From: Acidobacteriota bacterium
Lineage (GTDB): Bacteria > Acidobacteriota > Terriglobia > Bryobacterales > Bryobacteraceae
Assembly: GCA_026394015.1 (NCBI GenBank)
Contig: JAPKZA010000437.1
Location: 1-32,754, forward strand
Reading direction: 5' to 3'
Length of the DNA stretch: 32,754 nucleotides
Program-made: the position numbers and the translations under genes
Shown here: in pieces, positions 23,000-31,862 of the stretch
How the letters are laid out: every line of letters starts with the position of its first letter
Numbering within the stretch: the stretch's first letter is position 1
The notes under the pieces: generated by a model
Databases searched by the model: none
What the model was told of the DNA's origin: nothing
Seen by the model: only the letters and a program-made list of their open reading frames with translations

Positions 23000-24391
23000 T
23001 TACGGTACGGAAAGCTGAAATGCGGCCATTTCCCTCGTATTTCGCACAAAAAGGCGGCCGTCGGCGATGGCCGGCACATTCCAGGTTTTCCCGTCCAGCG
23101 CCGTGAACCGTGCCAGTTCTTGATGGGCCGTCGGCGTCGCCTTGACGAGCGCAATATCGCCCTGCTCGGTGGTCACGATCAGATGTCCATCGGCCAACAG
23201 CAACTGGCCGTAACCGTACCGTCCACCCTTCCATTTTTGTTCGCCGGTCTTGGCGTCCAGGCAGGCGAGAATTGCCTCGTCCAGGCCATAGAGATAGCCC
23301 TCATGGAGCACCGCCGTTGAGAACTTTGTCTTGAGTTTTTTGTTCAGCCAGATCGTCTTGGTCGACCCGTCCGCCGCCACCTCCACCAGAGCTGTCCCAT
23401 GGTCGTAGCCGGAAGCGATCATGAACTGATTCGGCCCCGTCACAACCGGGGAAGAGCTATTGATGTCGTACTGGGTCTTCCACTCGTACTCCCAAAGCAA
23501 CTTGCCATCGGCCGGATTCAGCCCGACGACCCGAGTCCCCGTCGAGGTCATCACTTGGCGCTGCCCATTGAGCGTGGCCAGAATCGGCGAAGCGTACGCA
23601 GCCTTCTCGCTGAGCGCCCCCCAAACCTTGGCCCCCGTCAATTTGTTGTAGGCGACGATGCTTTTGCCCTGCGGCCCGCCCGGCTGCACAATCACCAAAT
23701 CATCGACGATCAGGGGAGAGGCCGACATCGCCCAGGGGAGGTTCTCGGCATTGTTGTCGGTCAGAATGTTCTTCGTCCAAATCACTTTTCCGGACTTTGC
23801 ATCGAGCACGAACAAGTGCCCTTCGGCTCCGAGCGAATACACCTTCCCGTCATGCCAGGTTGGCGTCGCCCGCGGACCCGGCCCTCCCAGCGACTCCTGA
23901 AAATCAGCATCGTAGCGGTGGGTCCAAATCTCTCGTCCGGTGGTCACGTCGTAGGCCGCCACGACCTCTTGCGCCTTCCGCTGTTCGATCGTATAGGCCA
24001 GCCCGTTGGCGATGACGAAACTCGCCCACCCCCCACCAATTGGCTGCTTCCACAACTGCTTTAGCTTCCCGCCCGGCCACGCCGTAAGGATTTTCGTTTG
24101 CGCATAGATGCCATCCCGCAGCGGGCCGCGGAAGTCCGTCCAGTAGGGAGCCTTGACCTCGGCGGCAACCTCCACGACGGGGGCAGGGGCCGGCACCGGC
24201 ACCGCGGCCCGACTCTCTTCAACCTTCTTGTAATGGGTTTCTGGCTCGTCGAACTTCACTCGCGCGGGCACCCCGCTACCGTCCATATCCACTCGGGCAC
24301 CGAACACGCCGAACAAAATAGCCGCCACGCCAGCCACCCCGGCTAGTGCAAAAAGTATCGGTCGAAAAATCCGCGTCATCCGTGAGACCAT
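23000..24391 (-). CDS. Membrane-anchored PQQ-like beta-propeller protein
   Basis: 463 residues from ATG 24391 (an ATG at 24379 would give 459). Residues 9-31 (FRPILFALAGVAGVAAILFG) form one N-terminal membrane anchor, followed by an acidic and proline-rich linker (VPVPAPAPVVEVAAEVKAP) and then a propeller beginning YWTDFRGPLRDGIY. Blade motifs include YDVTTGREIWTH, DAKSGKVIWTK, NKLTGAKVWG, NPADGKLLWEY and DAKTGEQKWKG. No EF-hand is present, unlike the two paralogs downstream. The linker suggests a periplasm-facing anchored protein. First gene of the minus-strand operon with the TonB receptor; divergent from the adenylating-enzyme gene with 18 bp between starts. Confidence 0.9.
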   Translation of the reverse strand: MVSRMTRIFRPILFALAGVAGVAAILFGVFGARVDMDGSGVPARVKFDEPETHYKKVEESRAAVPVPAPAPVVEVAAEVKAPYWTDFRGPLRDGIYAQTKILTAWPGGKLKQLWKQPIGGGWASFVIANGLAYTIEQRKAQEVVAAYDVTTGREIWTHRYDADFQESLGGPGPRATPTWHDGKVYSLGAEGHLFVLDAKSGKVIWTKNILTDNNAENLPWAMSASPLIVDDLVIVQPGGPQGKSIVAYNKLTGAKVWGALSEKAAYASPILATLNGQRQVMTSTGTRVVGLNPADGKLLWEYEWKTQYDINSSSPVVTGPNQFMIASGYDHGTALVEVAADGSTKTIWLNKKLKTKFSTAVLHEGYLYGLDEAILACLDAKTGEQKWKGGRYGYGQLLLADGHLIVTTEQGDIALVKATPTAHQELARFTALDGKTWNVPAIADGRLFVRNTREMAAFQLSVP

Positions 24392-24409
24392 CTCATCAGA
24401 ATAAGATAT

Positions 24410-25507
24410 ATGGCAATGAGTACCGCGACCCAACCCGATCTTTTTGCAAGAGTGAATGCGAACAAGGAACGCCTCGACGCCCATGTCCGCGAAATCGTCC
24501 AATGGCATTTCAACCCTGAAACCGGTTGCCCGTTCTGGCTGAACTGGTCCCAGGAGGCCGGCTGGGATCCCCGCACTGCAGTCAACTGCTACGAGGACCT
24601 CGAGAAATTCGGCAACTTCTCCGACGATGAACTCCGTGGCGGACCCGTTAGCCGTTGGATCCCCAAGGGCCTGGCCCAGCGGCCCGCGTATGTTTTTGAA
24701 ACCGGCGGATCGACGGGTCTGCCGAAGTCCCGCGTGCAAATGGACGACTTCCGGATCGACTACGAAAATTTCTCCGAGACGCTTCCGGACGAGTCTTTCC
24801 CCAAAGGTTCGGACTGGCTGATGCTTGGACCGAGCGGGCCGCGCCGCCTTCGCCTGGCCGTCGAGCACCTCGCGCAGCATCGCGGCGGCATCGCTTTCTC
24901 CGTCGACCTTGACCCCCGTTGGGTGATCAAGCTGATCAAGCGGGGCCAGTTGCAAGAGGCTGAGCTTTACAAGCAGCATTGTATTAACCAAGCGCTGACG
25001 ATCCTTCGTTCGCACGAAGTGAAGTGCATGTTCACCACGCCGAAACTCCTCGAAGCTCTCTGCGAAAAGATCAATCTGGAGAAAGCCGGCATCAAAGGCG
25101 TTTTCTGCGGCGGTACCGAAATGACGCCGCAATTCCACCGCTTCGCCGTCGAGGAGTTGCTAGGACCGAACGTGTACTTCGCGCCAACCTACGGCAACAC
25201 GCTGATGGGCCTCGCCACGCACCGCGCCCCCGAGCCCGAGGATAACTGGGCGATCATCTACTACCCGCCCTGCCCCCGCGCCATGCTGGAAGTTGTCGAT
25301 TTCGACGACGCGACCAAGATCGTTGGCTACGGTGAAACTGGCCGTGTCCGCCTCACCACGCTCACGAAAGAAACGTTCATTCCGCGCTTCCTGGAACGCG
25401 ACGAGTGCGAACGAGAAGCGCCTTGCGACCAGTATCCGTGGGACGGTGTCCGCAACGTTCGGCCGTTTTCTCGCTTCCAGAAGTCGGTCGTTGAGGGGGT
25501 GTATTAA
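24410..25507 (+). CDS. LuxE/PaaK-like adenylate-forming enzyme lacking the usual C-terminal domain
   Basis: 365 residues (ATG 24410; a second ATG at 24416). The nucleotide-binding loop ETGGSTGLPK (97-106) and the later APTYGNTLMG motif (equivalent of YGxTE) identify an acid:AMP ligase fold, nearest in feel to phenylacetate-CoA ligase (PaaK) and the acyl-protein synthetase LuxE. It ends shortly after the hinge-type FIPRFLERDECERE, so the roughly 90-residue C-terminal lid that PaaK-like ligases use for thioester formation is missing; at 365 residues it equals LuxE in size. Cys333 and Cys339 near the end could serve as acyl carriers, as LuxE uses a C-terminal Cys; this is speculation. The aldehyde-dehydrogenase-like gene follows 3 bp later, the same pairing as LuxE with LuxC. 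Confidence 0.78.
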   Translation: MAMSTATQPDLFARVNANKERLDAHVREIVQWHFNPETGCPFWLNWSQEAGWDPRTAVNCYEDLEKFGNFSDDELRGGPVSRWIPKGLAQRPAYVFETGGSTGLPKSRVQMDDFRIDYENFSETLPDESFPKGSDWLMLGPSGPRRLRLAVEHLAQHRGGIAFSVDLDPRWVIKLIKRGQLQEAELYKQHCINQALTILRSHEVKCMFTTPKLLEALCEKINLEKAGIKGVFCGGTEMTPQFHRFAVEELLGPNVYFAPTYGNTLMGLATHRAPEPEDNWAIIYYPPCPRAMLEVVDFDDATKIVGYGETGRVRLTTLTKETFIPRFLERDECEREAPCDQYPWDGVRNVRPFSRFQKSVVEGVY

Positions 25508-25510
25508 CCC

Positions 25511-26926
25511 ATGCTCCACCTCCCCATCCTGCGCTACGGCAAGCCCTATCGCAGCGTCGACGTCTCCACCGCAGTTCACTACCGCACCCGGCAGCCGTTC
25601 GTCGAGATCAGCCAAGCCAACGTCGGTCTGATTCGCCGTGACCTGCTCCAGCAGCACGAGGCCGCGGCAATTCTGCAAGGCTTCACGACCCGCGAACTTA
25701 TCGCGATGGCCGGCAAGGCCAGCGGCTACTTCCTGAACGACGACCTGCCGCAATCGCCGCAGGAGTTCGTTGAATCCGTCTCCGCTACGACCGGCCTGCC
25801 CTGGGTAATGGTCCGCCGCAACATGGACAAAATCGCGGGCGTGCTCGCTTCCATGGAAACGGTGCTCATGGGCCTCACCCGACTCCCCGATCTCGACATG
25901 CTCGATACGGGTCGCGGTGAAATGGACGGGCGCGCGCTTAGCTTCTTCCCGCGTGGCGATTCGATGGGCGTGATCCTCCCGTCGAACTCCCCCGGCGTGC
26001 ATTCGCTCTGGGCACCCGCCATCGCTCTGAAGACGCCGCTGTTCCTCAAGCCCGGCAGCTCCGAACCCTGGACGCCTTACCGCATCATCCAGGCCTATGT
26101 GAAAGCCGGAGTGCCCGCTGAAGTCTTCGGCTACTATCCAACCAGCCACGCGGGCGGGGCGGAAGTTCTCCGCGGTACCGGTCGCGGGATGCTGTTCGGC
26201 GACGTCGCCGCGGCCAAAGCTTGGGGTGGCGATCCCCGCATCGAAATCCACGGCCCCGGCTATTCGAAAATCATTCTTGCGGACGACGGCGCGGCGAGCT
26301 GGGAGAAGTATCTCGACCTGATGGTTGACTCAGTCGCCAACAACTCCGGCCGCTCCTGCGTCAACTGCTCCAGCATCTGGACGACAGGCGACGCGCGCGA
26401 ACTGGCCCAGGCTCTCGCCGAGCGCTTGGCCAAAATTAAGCCCACGTCCGAGGACGATCCCCACGCGGCCGTCGCCCCACTTGCCAACCCGGATGTCGCC
26501 AAACGCATCAGCGCGATGGTCGATAGCGAACTCGATGGCGACGCGGTCGACCTCTGCGCCAAGGTGCGCGGCAGCGAACGGGTGGCCGTTTATGAGGGCT
26601 GTACTTACCTGCTCCCGTCGGTCATCCATGTCTCCTCGAAGGAGCATTCCATGGCCAACCGTGAGTTCGGCTACCCTCACGTCAGTGTTGTGCAAGTCGA
26701 ACCGAGCGACCTACCCCATTGCCTCGGGCCGACGCTAGTCTGCACGGCTCTGACCAACGACACCAAACTCCACCAGCGCTTGCTTGCCAACCCGCACATC
26801 GGCCGGCTGAACCTGGGGGCCATTTCGACGATGAAGATTTCGTGGGATCAACCCCACGAAGGCAACCTGTTCGACCACCTGTACTCGCGCCGAGCCTTCC
26901 AAGCGGTGCCCGAACTGGTGGGCTAG
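25511..26926 (+). CDS. Aldehyde-dehydrogenase-fold acyl reductase (LuxC-like)
   Basis: 471 residues. The N-terminal LPILRYGKPYRSVDVSTAVH leader is followed by an ALDH fold: Asn159 in ILPSNSPGVHSLW, Lys180 in LFLKPGS, Glu245 in IEIHGPGYSK and nucleophile Cys283 in NNSGRSCVNC. Catalytic residues are therefore present and the enzyme should be active with NAD(P). The GGK after the Glu is replaced by HGPGYSK, and the length and long N-terminal leader fit LuxC-type acyl-CoA/acyl-enzyme reductases better than simple ALDHs, although assignment by eye is not certain. Gene order puts it directly after an adenylating enzyme and flush with a glycosyltransferase, so conversion of an activated acid to an aldehyde is the likely reaction. 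Confidence 0.8.
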   Translation: MLHLPILRYGKPYRSVDVSTAVHYRTRQPFVEISQANVGLIRRDLLQQHEAAAILQGFTTRELIAMAGKASGYFLNDDLPQSPQEFVESVSATTGLPWVMVRRNMDKIAGVLASMETVLMGLTRLPDLDMLDTGRGEMDGRALSFFPRGDSMGVILPSNSPGVHSLWAPAIALKTPLFLKPGSSEPWTPYRIIQAYVKAGVPAEVFGYYPTSHAGGAEVLRGTGRGMLFGDVAAAKAWGGDPRIEIHGPGYSKIILADDGAASWEKYLDLMVDSVANNSGRSCVNCSSIWTTGDARELAQALAERLAKIKPTSEDDPHAAVAPLANPDVAKRISAMVDSELDGDAVDLCAKVRGSERVAVYEGCTYLLPSVIHVSSKEHSMANREFGYPHVSVVQVEPSDLPHCLGPTLVCTALTNDTKLHQRLLANPHIGRLNLGAISTMKISWDQPHEGNLFDHLYSRRAFQAVPELVG

Positions 26927-28162
26927 TTGAAGATCGTTTATATCACCGCGGGAGCCGCCAATATGTATTGCGGCTCCTGCATGCGGGACAACGCCTTGGC
27001 CGGCTCGCTGAAAGCCGCTGGCCACGACGTGGTCCTGGTTCCCGTCTATACTCCCACTCTTACCGACGAAGCCAACCACAGTCTCAACCGCGTGTTCTTC
27101 GGCGGGGTCAGCGTTTATCTCCAGCAAAAATCCGCCCTCTTTCGGCATACCCCCAAGTTCCTCGATAAGCTTTGGGACTCCAACACCGCCCTTCGCCTAG
27201 CCTCCCAACGGTCGGTCGGGGTGGACCCCAAGTTCCTGGGGGAGATGACCGTTTCCATGCTCGAAGGCGAGCATGGACCGATCCAGAAGGAGTTCGAAAA
27301 ACTTTGCGATTGGCTCGTTACGGAGCCGCAGCCAGACGTGATCAGTCTCCCGTTTGCGCTTCTCATTTCTTTTGCCGAACCGATGAAGCGAGTGACCGGA
27401 GCCCCCGTCGTACTGACGCTGCAGGGCGAAGATCTGTTCCTGGACGGCCTCGCCGAACCTTGGCGCTCCCGCAGCATGGAACTCATCCGTGCGAACGTGA
27501 AACACGTCGACGCGTTCATCGCGACTTCGGAGTACTACGCCGGCTACATGACCGAATATTTCGGCATCCCCGCGGAGAAAGTTCACGTGGTTCCCCTCGG
27601 CATTAACTTCGAAGGTCTGGCCCCGGCCGAGAAAACGCACGCGGGTTTCCGCGTCGGTTTCTTCGCGCGGATCGCTCCCGAGAAGGGCCTCCACAATCTG
27701 GTGGAAGCAGTTCAAAAGCTCGATGGCGTTGAACTCCACGCCGCCGGCTACAACCTGCCCGAACACCGCGAATACCTCGCAAAGTACGCCCCGTTCATCC
27801 ACTATCACGGCTCCCCGGACCGCGACGGCAAGGCCCGATTCCTCCAAAGCGTCGACGTCCTTTCGGTGCCCACTGACTATGTTGAACCGAAGGGCTTCTC
27901 CGTTCTCGAAGCCTGGGCCTGCGGACTTCCGGTGATCCAACCGGCCCACGGAGCCTTCCCGGAGATGATCACCAAAACGGGCGGCGGGCTGCTTGTCCCG
28001 CCCGGCAACGTCGACGAATTGGCAGCCGCGATTGCGAAGTTACGCGACGATCCCGCCCTTCGCCAAGACCTCGCCACGCGGGGCGTGGCCGGAGTCCATC
28101 AGCACTATTCGATGGAAGCCATGACGCAGGCCGCGCTCTCCGTTTACCATAGAGTCGCGTGA
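26927..28162 (+). CDS. GT4-family glycosyltransferase
   Basis: 411 residues starting with TTG at 26927, directly after the reductase stop; GGTGGG a few bases upstream is a plausible ribosome site, and M-K-I-V-Y-I-T-A-G is the exact first strand of a GT-B fold. A distinctive AANMYCGSCMRDNAL sequence (10-24) follows, with a CxxC. The C-terminal Rossmann half has RVGFFARIAPEKGLHNLVEA and the retaining E-x7-E motif Glu320-Glu328 (EPKGFSVLE), then GLPVIQPAHGAFPEM and GGLLVPPGNVDEL. Predicted to transfer a sugar from a nucleotide sugar with retention; acceptor unknown. It overlaps the ABC ATPase start by 4 bp (GTGA). Confidence 0.9.
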   Translation: MKIVYITAGAANMYCGSCMRDNALAGSLKAAGHDVVLVPVYTPTLTDEANHSLNRVFFGGVSVYLQQKSALFRHTPKFLDKLWDSNTALRLASQRSVGVDPKFLGEMTVSMLEGEHGPIQKEFEKLCDWLVTEPQPDVISLPFALLISFAEPMKRVTGAPVVLTLQGEDLFLDGLAEPWRSRSMELIRANVKHVDAFIATSEYYAGYMTEYFGIPAEKVHVVPLGINFEGLAPAEKTHAGFRVGFFARIAPEKGLHNLVEAVQKLDGVELHAAGYNLPEHREYLAKYAPFIHYHGSPDRDGKARFLQSVDVLSVPTDYVEPKGFSVLEAWACGLPVIQPAHGAFPEMITKTGGGLLVPPGNVDELAAAIAKLRDDPALRQDLATRGVAGVHQHYSMEAMTQAALSVYHRVA

Positions 28163-28827
28163 TCAATCTCAAGCAAATCGCCAAGGTGTACTCCACGGCC
28201 GCCGGTCAGTTGCCGGTCCTTGAAGCTGTCGACCTGATGATCGTCCCTGACGATCGCGTCTCGATCGTCGGTCCATCGGGCAGCGGCAAGAGCACCCTGC
28301 TTCACATCCTCGGGCTGCTCGATACGCCGACGTCCGGCACGCTGGAATTCGACGGGCAGTGGCCGCTCGAACTCGACGAAGCCGCCCAGGCCCGCTTCCG
28401 CAACGAGAAGATCGGATTCATTTTCCAAGACCACTGTTTGCTGCCGCAGTGCACCGTGCTCGAAAACGTCCTGGCTCCGACGTTGGTCGGCAAATCCGAT
28501 CCCGCCGCTAAAGATCGCGCGCAGGAACTCCTCCGTCGCGTCGGACTCACCTCTCGCCTTCAGCACCGTCCGGCCGAACTCTCCGGCGGAGAAAAGCAGC
28601 GCGTCGCGATCGCCCGGGCCCTGATCCGCCAGCCCAAGCTTCTGCTTTGCGATGAACCCACCGGCAACCTGGACGAACGCACCGCCGCCGAAGTCACGGA
28701 CCTTCTTCTCGAGCTCCAACACGAAGCGGGCAACATCATCGTCGTCGTTACCCACAGCAAGACCCTCGCGCAGCGCATGGACCGGCAGTTCGCGATGGTC
28801 AACCGCCGCCTCGAAGAAGCCCAGTGA
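28159..28827 (+). CDS. ABC transporter ATP-binding protein (LolD/MacB type)
   Basis: 222 residues beginning with GTG in the GTGA overlap with the glycosyltransferase. Walker A GPSGSGKST (38-46), Q-loop Gln90 (FIFQDHCLLP), signature LSGGEKQR (141-148), Walker B LLLCDEPTGNLD (161-172) and H-loop His199 are complete. The size and the DEPTGNLD form are those of the LolD/MacB/FtsE group that powers FtsX-like permeases without moving substrate through the membrane itself. The permease follows in a TGATG stop/start overlap. Confidence 0.95.
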   Translation: MINLKQIAKVYSTAAGQLPVLEAVDLMIVPDDRVSIVGPSGSGKSTLLHILGLLDTPTSGTLEFDGQWPLELDEAAQARFRNEKIGFIFQDHCLLPQCTVLENVLAPTLVGKSDPAAKDRAQELLRRVGLTSRLQHRPAELSGGEKQRVAIARALIRQPKLLLCDEPTGNLDERTAAEVTDLLLELQHEAGNIIVVVTHSKTLAQRMDRQFAMVNRRLEEAQ

Positions 28828-31800
28828 TGATCCGTAATCTCCAATGGTTTTGGCGAACGAACCTCGCGGTTGTCTTCGGCGTGGCGGTAGCGGTCGCGGT
28901 GATGATCGGCTCGCAAATCGTCGGCGACTCGGTTCAGGCCTCTCTTCGCGAACTCGCCCTGGCCCGCCTCGGACGTGTGGATTCCGCCGTCGTCGCGGCG
29001 TTGCCATTCACGGACGCACTGCCTGACCGCTTGGCCAAAAAGTCCCGCACGATGGCCCCGGTCCAGCACTTCGCCGGCATCGTGAAGCACCAGGGCTCGA
29101 ATAAGTCCGCCGCTAAGGTGCTTATCTACGGCGTCGACGAGCGCTACTGGCGCTTGCAAGGAGCGGCCGCCGAACCCCTGGGCGAACGCGACGCCATCAT
29201 CAGCGAGTCCCTGGCCAGCGAGTTCGGGGCGAAGCCCAACGATGGGATTCTGGTCCGCATGGAGAAGCCCAGCGAGATTCCGCAGGAATCGCTCCACGGC
29301 CGTCGCGAAGGCTCGGTTCGCACCGTTCGTTTCCGCGTGAAGAAAACGCTCCCGGGCGGCTTCGCCCTGGAACCGCAACAAGGGGAACTCCGCGTGGTTT
29401 ATGTGGCGCTCTCGACGTTGCAAAAGGAGCTCGACCAAGCGGGCAAGGCGAACGTGCTCCTTGTCGCGGGCACGGCCATCACCATCGAAGAGCTGCGCGA
29501 CGGCCTCCGCATGGAGGACCTCGGCATGAAGCTCCGGCCCGTTTCCGGCGGAATGCAACTCGAAAGCGGGGCGGGCCTCCTGCGCGATGACCAGGTCGCC
29601 CGCGTCACCGAGACCGCCGCGAAACTGGGCCTTCGCTCGGAGCCCTTGCTCACGTATCTCGCCAACAGCATGAAGGTTGGCAACCGGGAGGTCCCCTATT
29701 CACTCGTGACCGCCACTCCGGAAGTGACCGAGGGGATCCGCCTCAACGCCTGGACGATGCAGCAGACCGGCGCCAAGCCGGGCGATAAACTGCAGATGGA
29801 GTACTACCTTTGGCGGCAGGAGGGCAAGCTGGATACGGCTTCGGCGCTGTTCACCGTCGCGGGCGCAACCGCCATCGGCGACCGCATGATGGCCCCGGAC
29901 TACCCCGGCATCAGCGACGCCGACAACGTCAGTGATTGGGATCCGCCGTTCCCAATGAACCTCGATAAGATTCGCCCCATCGACGAGAAGTATTGGGCGG
30001 ATTACCGCACCACCCCCAAGGCGTTCATTTCGATCGCCGACGGCCAGCGCATCTGGGGTTCCCGCTTCGGCAAGGTCTCTTCGGTCCGCCTGTATCCGGC
30101 AGGGAAGGAGCAAGAATGGATCGCGGCTTTCCTGCCTAGCGTTGACTTCGCCAAAGACGGTTTAACGCTGCTGCCGCTGCGCGATCAGGCTCTTGCCGCC
30201 TCGTCCGGGAGTACCGATTTCGGAATGTATTTCGGCATGTTTAGCAGTTTCGTGATGGGCTCCGCCTTTCTGCTAACGGTGTTATTCTTCCGCCTGGGGA
30301 TTGAGCAACGGCTGCGCGAGATCGGCCTCTATCTCGCCATCGGCTACTCCCGCCGCGACGTCCGCCATATGTTCGTTCGCGAAGGCCTGGCGCTCAGCGT
30401 GGTCGGCACCGTTGTCGGTTGTTTCGGTGCCTGGCTTTATGCGAGCGGCCTGCTTTACGGTCTCCGCCACTGGTGGAACGACGCGGTTGGAACCCAAGCG
30501 CTGCAACTTCATCTCTCGGCAGCCGCCCTGCGCGGCGCTTTCTTCCCCAGCGTTCTGGGCAGTGTCCTCGTCGTCGTCATCACCCTCCGCCGCCTCCGTG
30601 GGCTCTCGCCGTGGGACCTCCTCGCCGGCCGCCAGGTCGACGATCTGCCGCGGACCGCGGTCCGACTCCGCTGGTTTGCGATCGGCTTCCTCGCGGCGGG
30701 CCTGGCTCTCGCGGGAGCCTCCGCCGCTGGCCGGATCGCGCCCGAAGGCGGCTTTTTCGGTGCTGGCTTTTTGCTGCTCGCCGGTGGTTCTTTGGGTAGC
30801 CGCGCGCTGCTCGAAGCCGGGCTGGGCGGTGAGTTCAATTCGCTGGCCCGCCTCGCCTGGGCCAACGCCGGCCAGCGGCCCACCCGATCGATGATGACCA
30901 TCGCCCTGATCGCCTTCGCCACGTTCCTGCTCATCTCCCTCGAAGCCTTCCGCCACCCGCCTGCGTCCGCCCTCGCGTTCGGCAAATACGGCTTCATCGG
31001 CGAGAGCCAATCGCCGCTCTACGAGAAACTGGACGGTGCCGTGATGCTCCGCGTCCGTCCCGGCGAAGACGCCAGTTGCCTTAACCTTTACGCCCCGACC
31101 CGACCGAAAATCGTCGCCCTTCCGCCCGGACTCGTCCCGGCGCTGGACGCCCCGGTCGCCGACGGGGTTATCCCGGCGGCCGCCGATGCGAACTCGCTTC
31201 AGTACATCCTCCACAAAGCCATCGGCGACGAAATGACCCTCGACGGCGGAGCGCGCATTCGCTTCGTTGCGACGCTCCCCGGCAGCGTTTTCCAAAGCGA
31301 AGTGCTCATCGGCGAAGCATCGTTCCTCCGCGCGTACCCCGCCGAACAAGGTTTCCGCATGATGCTGTTTGAAAAGGCGCCGAACGAAAACGTCGAAGAG
31401 CTATTCTCCGACTCCGGCCTCGACGTCATGACCGTGGCCGAAAAGCTGGCTCAGTTCCTTCGTGTGGAGCACGCCTACCTGTCAACCTTTCAGGCCCTTG
31501 GTGCTCTCGGGCTCATTCTTGGCACGTTCGGGCTGGGCGCGGTCCTCTTGCGCAACGTTCTCGAACGCCGCAAGGAACTCGCGCTGCTGCGCGCGGTCGG
31601 CTTCACGGGCGGCGAAGTCGCTCAAGTCATCGTCCTGGAGAACCTGCTCCTGCTTGGGTTTGGCCTCGCGGTCGGCACCCTCTGCGCACTGGTGGCGGTG
31701 GCGCCGTCTCTGCTTGAGCGCGGTCAGGCACCCCCATTACTTCCGATGCTCGGACTGGTCGCCGCCGTTGCCCTTACCGGCCTCCTGGCCTCAGTCCTCG

Positions 31801-31853
31801 CTACCCGCGCCGCCCTCCGCGCGCCCCTGCTTGCCTCTTTGCGATCGGAGTAA
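28827..31853 (+). CDS. FtsX-type ABC transporter permease with ten membrane segments
   Basis: 1,008 residues from ATG 28827, which shares one base with the ATPase stop (TGATG); a GTG at 28824 would add one residue. Layout: TM1 (about 10-30), a large extracytoplasmic domain (30-470), TM2-4 (472-492, 519-545, 568-590) with the coupling stretch IEQRLREIGLYLAIGYSRRD, TM5-7 (614-634, 640-660, 689-708), a second outer domain (710-885) and TM8-10 (888-909, 934-962, 972-997) with RRKELALLRAVGFTGGEV. This doubled FtsX arrangement with ten helices occurs in large MacB-like permeases. Such systems move or extract lipids and lipoproteins or push envelope proteins mechanically. Together with the upstream enzymes, a glycosylated or acylated lipid is a possible cargo. 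Confidence 0.9.
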   Translation: MIRNLQWFWRTNLAVVFGVAVAVAVMIGSQIVGDSVQASLRELALARLGRVDSAVVAALPFTDALPDRLAKKSRTMAPVQHFAGIVKHQGSNKSAAKVLIYGVDERYWRLQGAAAEPLGERDAIISESLASEFGAKPNDGILVRMEKPSEIPQESLHGRREGSVRTVRFRVKKTLPGGFALEPQQGELRVVYVALSTLQKELDQAGKANVLLVAGTAITIEELRDGLRMEDLGMKLRPVSGGMQLESGAGLLRDDQVARVTETAAKLGLRSEPLLTYLANSMKVGNREVPYSLVTATPEVTEGIRLNAWTMQQTGAKPGDKLQMEYYLWRQEGKLDTASALFTVAGATAIGDRMMAPDYPGISDADNVSDWDPPFPMNLDKIRPIDEKYWADYRTTPKAFISIADGQRIWGSRFGKVSSVRLYPAGKEQEWIAAFLPSVDFAKDGLTLLPLRDQALAASSGSTDFGMYFGMFSSFVMGSAFLLTVLFFRLGIEQRLREIGLYLAIGYSRRDVRHMFVREGLALSVVGTVVGCFGAWLYASGLLYGLRHWWNDAVGTQALQLHLSAAALRGAFFPSVLGSVLVVVITLRRLRGLSPWDLLAGRQVDDLPRTAVRLRWFAIGFLAAGLALAGASAAGRIAPEGGFFGAGFLLLAGGSLGSRALLEAGLGGEFNSLARLAWANAGQRPTRSMMTIALIAFATFLLISLEAFRHPPASALAFGKYGFIGESQSPLYEKLDGAVMLRVRPGEDASCLNLYAPTRPKIVALPPGLVPALDAPVADGVIPAAADANSLQYILHKAIGDEMTLDGGARIRFVATLPGSVFQSEVLIGEASFLRAYPAEQGFRMMLFEKAPNENVEELFSDSGLDVMTVAEKLAQFLRVEHAYLSTFQALGALGLILGTFGLGAVLLRNVLERRKELALLRAVGFTGGEVAQVIVLENLLLLGFGLAVGTLCALVAVAPSLLERGQAPPLLPMLGLVAAVALTGLLASVLATRAALRAPLLASLRSE

Positions 31854-31862
31854 GCTGGTTCT

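Noticed and set aside
22973-23234. N-terminal extension of the TonB receptor frame by 87 codons
   Set aside because: It overlaps the end of the upstream propeller gene, is Arg-rich and would place the signal peptide internally.
24391-25138. Upstream extension of the membrane-anchored propeller frame
   Set aside because: It is antisense to the adenylating enzyme and would bury the membrane anchor; ATG 24391 gives a normal N-terminus.
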